From NCBI GenBank assembly GCA_049325575.1, contig JBMOLK010000229.1, positions 1 through 7,199 on the forward strand: a stretch of 7,199 nucleotides of DNA, read 5' to 3'. The position numbers and the translations under genes are program-made. The notes under the pieces are model-generated. The model saw only the letters and a list, made by a program, of their open reading frames with translations. It had not been told where the DNA came from and ran no database searches. The stretch is from JBMOLK01 sp049325575 (GTDB taxonomy: Bacteria > Bacillota > Clostridia > Acetivibrionales > Acetivibrionaceae). Below, piece by piece: positions 6,617 through 7,199 of this stretch (position 1 is the first letter of the stretch; each line of letters begins with the position of its first letter).

Positions 6617-7173
6617 AGCCTGCTTACCTTCCTTATTCCGAATATAAGATATCCTGTTATTCCTCCTGCGATTATGATTAGAATAATATGAACATTAAAA
6701 AATGCTATAGCTATAAAGGAAAGAACAGCAATTATAACAGGTATGGTGCCTTTAATAGTATTTCTGGTAAGTTTTATGGCAGTGAGCAGAATAAGGGCTG
6801 TTACACCTGCTCTTACACCTGCAAATGCTTTTTCTATATAGACATTTTCGCTTATGTTAAGAAGGAGTTGAGAGATAAGAAGTATTATTATAAAAGATGG
6901 AAGTATTACTCCTAATGCTGCAGCAACAGCACCTTTTATCTTTGCTCTTTTATAGCCTATAAATATTGAAGAGTTTATTGCTATTACTCCCGGTACAGAT
7001 TGTACTATTGCAAATATATCAATAATCTCTTCCGGTTTAACCCATTTTTTATTTTCTACAACCTCCTTTTCTATCAAAGGAAGCATTGCATAACCGCCAC
7101 CTATTGTGAATGCCCCTATCTTAAAGAAGGTAATAAATATCTCAAGAAACTCCGATGATTTTTTATTTCCCAT
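6613..7173 (-). CDS. Short-chain chromate transporter (CHR family), first subunit
   Basis: This 186-residue membrane protein is the partner half of the split transporter. It shows FFKIGAFTIGGGYAMLPLIEKE (16-37) with W44, the loop motif QSVPGVIAINSSIFIGYK (58-75) and ILPSFIIILLIS (90-101), then hydrophobic segments to a basic C terminus. Its loop reads VPGV where the partner reads TPGP, so the two are diverged paralogues, as expected for subunits of a heterodimer. The start ATG follows AAAGGCAGG (AAAGG nine bases upstream, AGG five). Only 26 bases lie upstream within the window, so the promoter, and any regulator or further operon member, is out of sight. The role is probably oxyanion efflux at the cytoplasmic membrane; chromate specificity rests on family membership only. 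Confidence 0.9.
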   Translation of the reverse strand: MGNKKSSEFLEIFITFFKIGAFTIGGGYAMLPLIEKEVVENKKWVKPEEIIDIFAIVQSVPGVIAINSSIFIGYKRAKIKGAVAAALGVILPSFIIILLISQLLLNISENVYIEKAFAGVRAGVTALILLTAIKLTRNTIKGTIPVIIAVLSFIAIAFFNVHIILIIIAGGITGYLIFGIRKVSRL

Positions 7174-7199
7174 GACAACCTGCCTTTACATTATCTTAT

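Noticed and set aside
6069..6915. Open frames at 6069-6323 (+), 6315-6509 (-) and 6688-6915 (+)
   Set aside because: They are shadows of the two CHR transporter genes, whose own frames carry the family signature motifs.
1..7199. CRISPR array, tRNA, rRNA, insertion sequence or transposase
   Set aside because: No regularly spaced repeats, no tRNA-like folds, and no transposase motifs or long terminal inverted repeats were seen on either strand.

Overview
The window looks like chromosomal DNA of an anaerobic, cellulose-degrading, low-GC Firmicute of the Clostridium/Ruminiclostridium/Acetivibrio kind. The main evidence is a very large secreted or surface cellulase with family 48 and family 9 catalytic domains and family 3 cellulose-binding modules, a combination typical of those bacteria. 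Genus and species cannot be decided from the sequence alone.

Layout. Positions 1-385 are very AT-rich and hold no convincing full gene: the tail of one reading frame that enters from the left edge (2-115) and two overlapping mini-ORFs (242-393). A plus-strand membrane protein follows (386-1198), with the fold signature of the CPBP/Abi family but with most of the metalloprotease residues replaced; it has no ATG start. A strong hairpin (1238-1270) separates it from the convergent, minus-strand cellulase (1276-5844). The cellulase reads, from its N terminus: membrane-spanning segment, GH48, short charged linker, GH9, CBM3c, Ser/Pro/Asn-rich linker, CBM3b. It has no dockerin, so it is a non-cellulosomal enzyme. 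Its upstream region (5845-5998) holds a striking inverted repeat built around two TGTATACA palindromes, one of them touching the probable ribosome binding site, and a 10-bp direct repeat spaced exactly 60 bp. Beyond this lie two half-size chromate-transporter (CHR family) genes, also on the minus strand and overlapping by ATGA (5999-6616 and 6613-7173). They form a classic short-chain CHR pair.

How the parts work together. The GH48 domain (processive, cellobiose-releasing) and the GH9-CBM3c unit (processive endoglucanase) are a well-known synergistic pair. Here they are covalently joined, with a CBM3b for docking on crystalline cellulose and possibly a membrane tether. The CHR pair and the CPBP-like protein show no evident functional link to the cellulase. 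The most unusual item is the cellulase itself, because its domain order is the reverse of the best-known GH9/GH48 fusion, Caldicellulosiruptor CelA.
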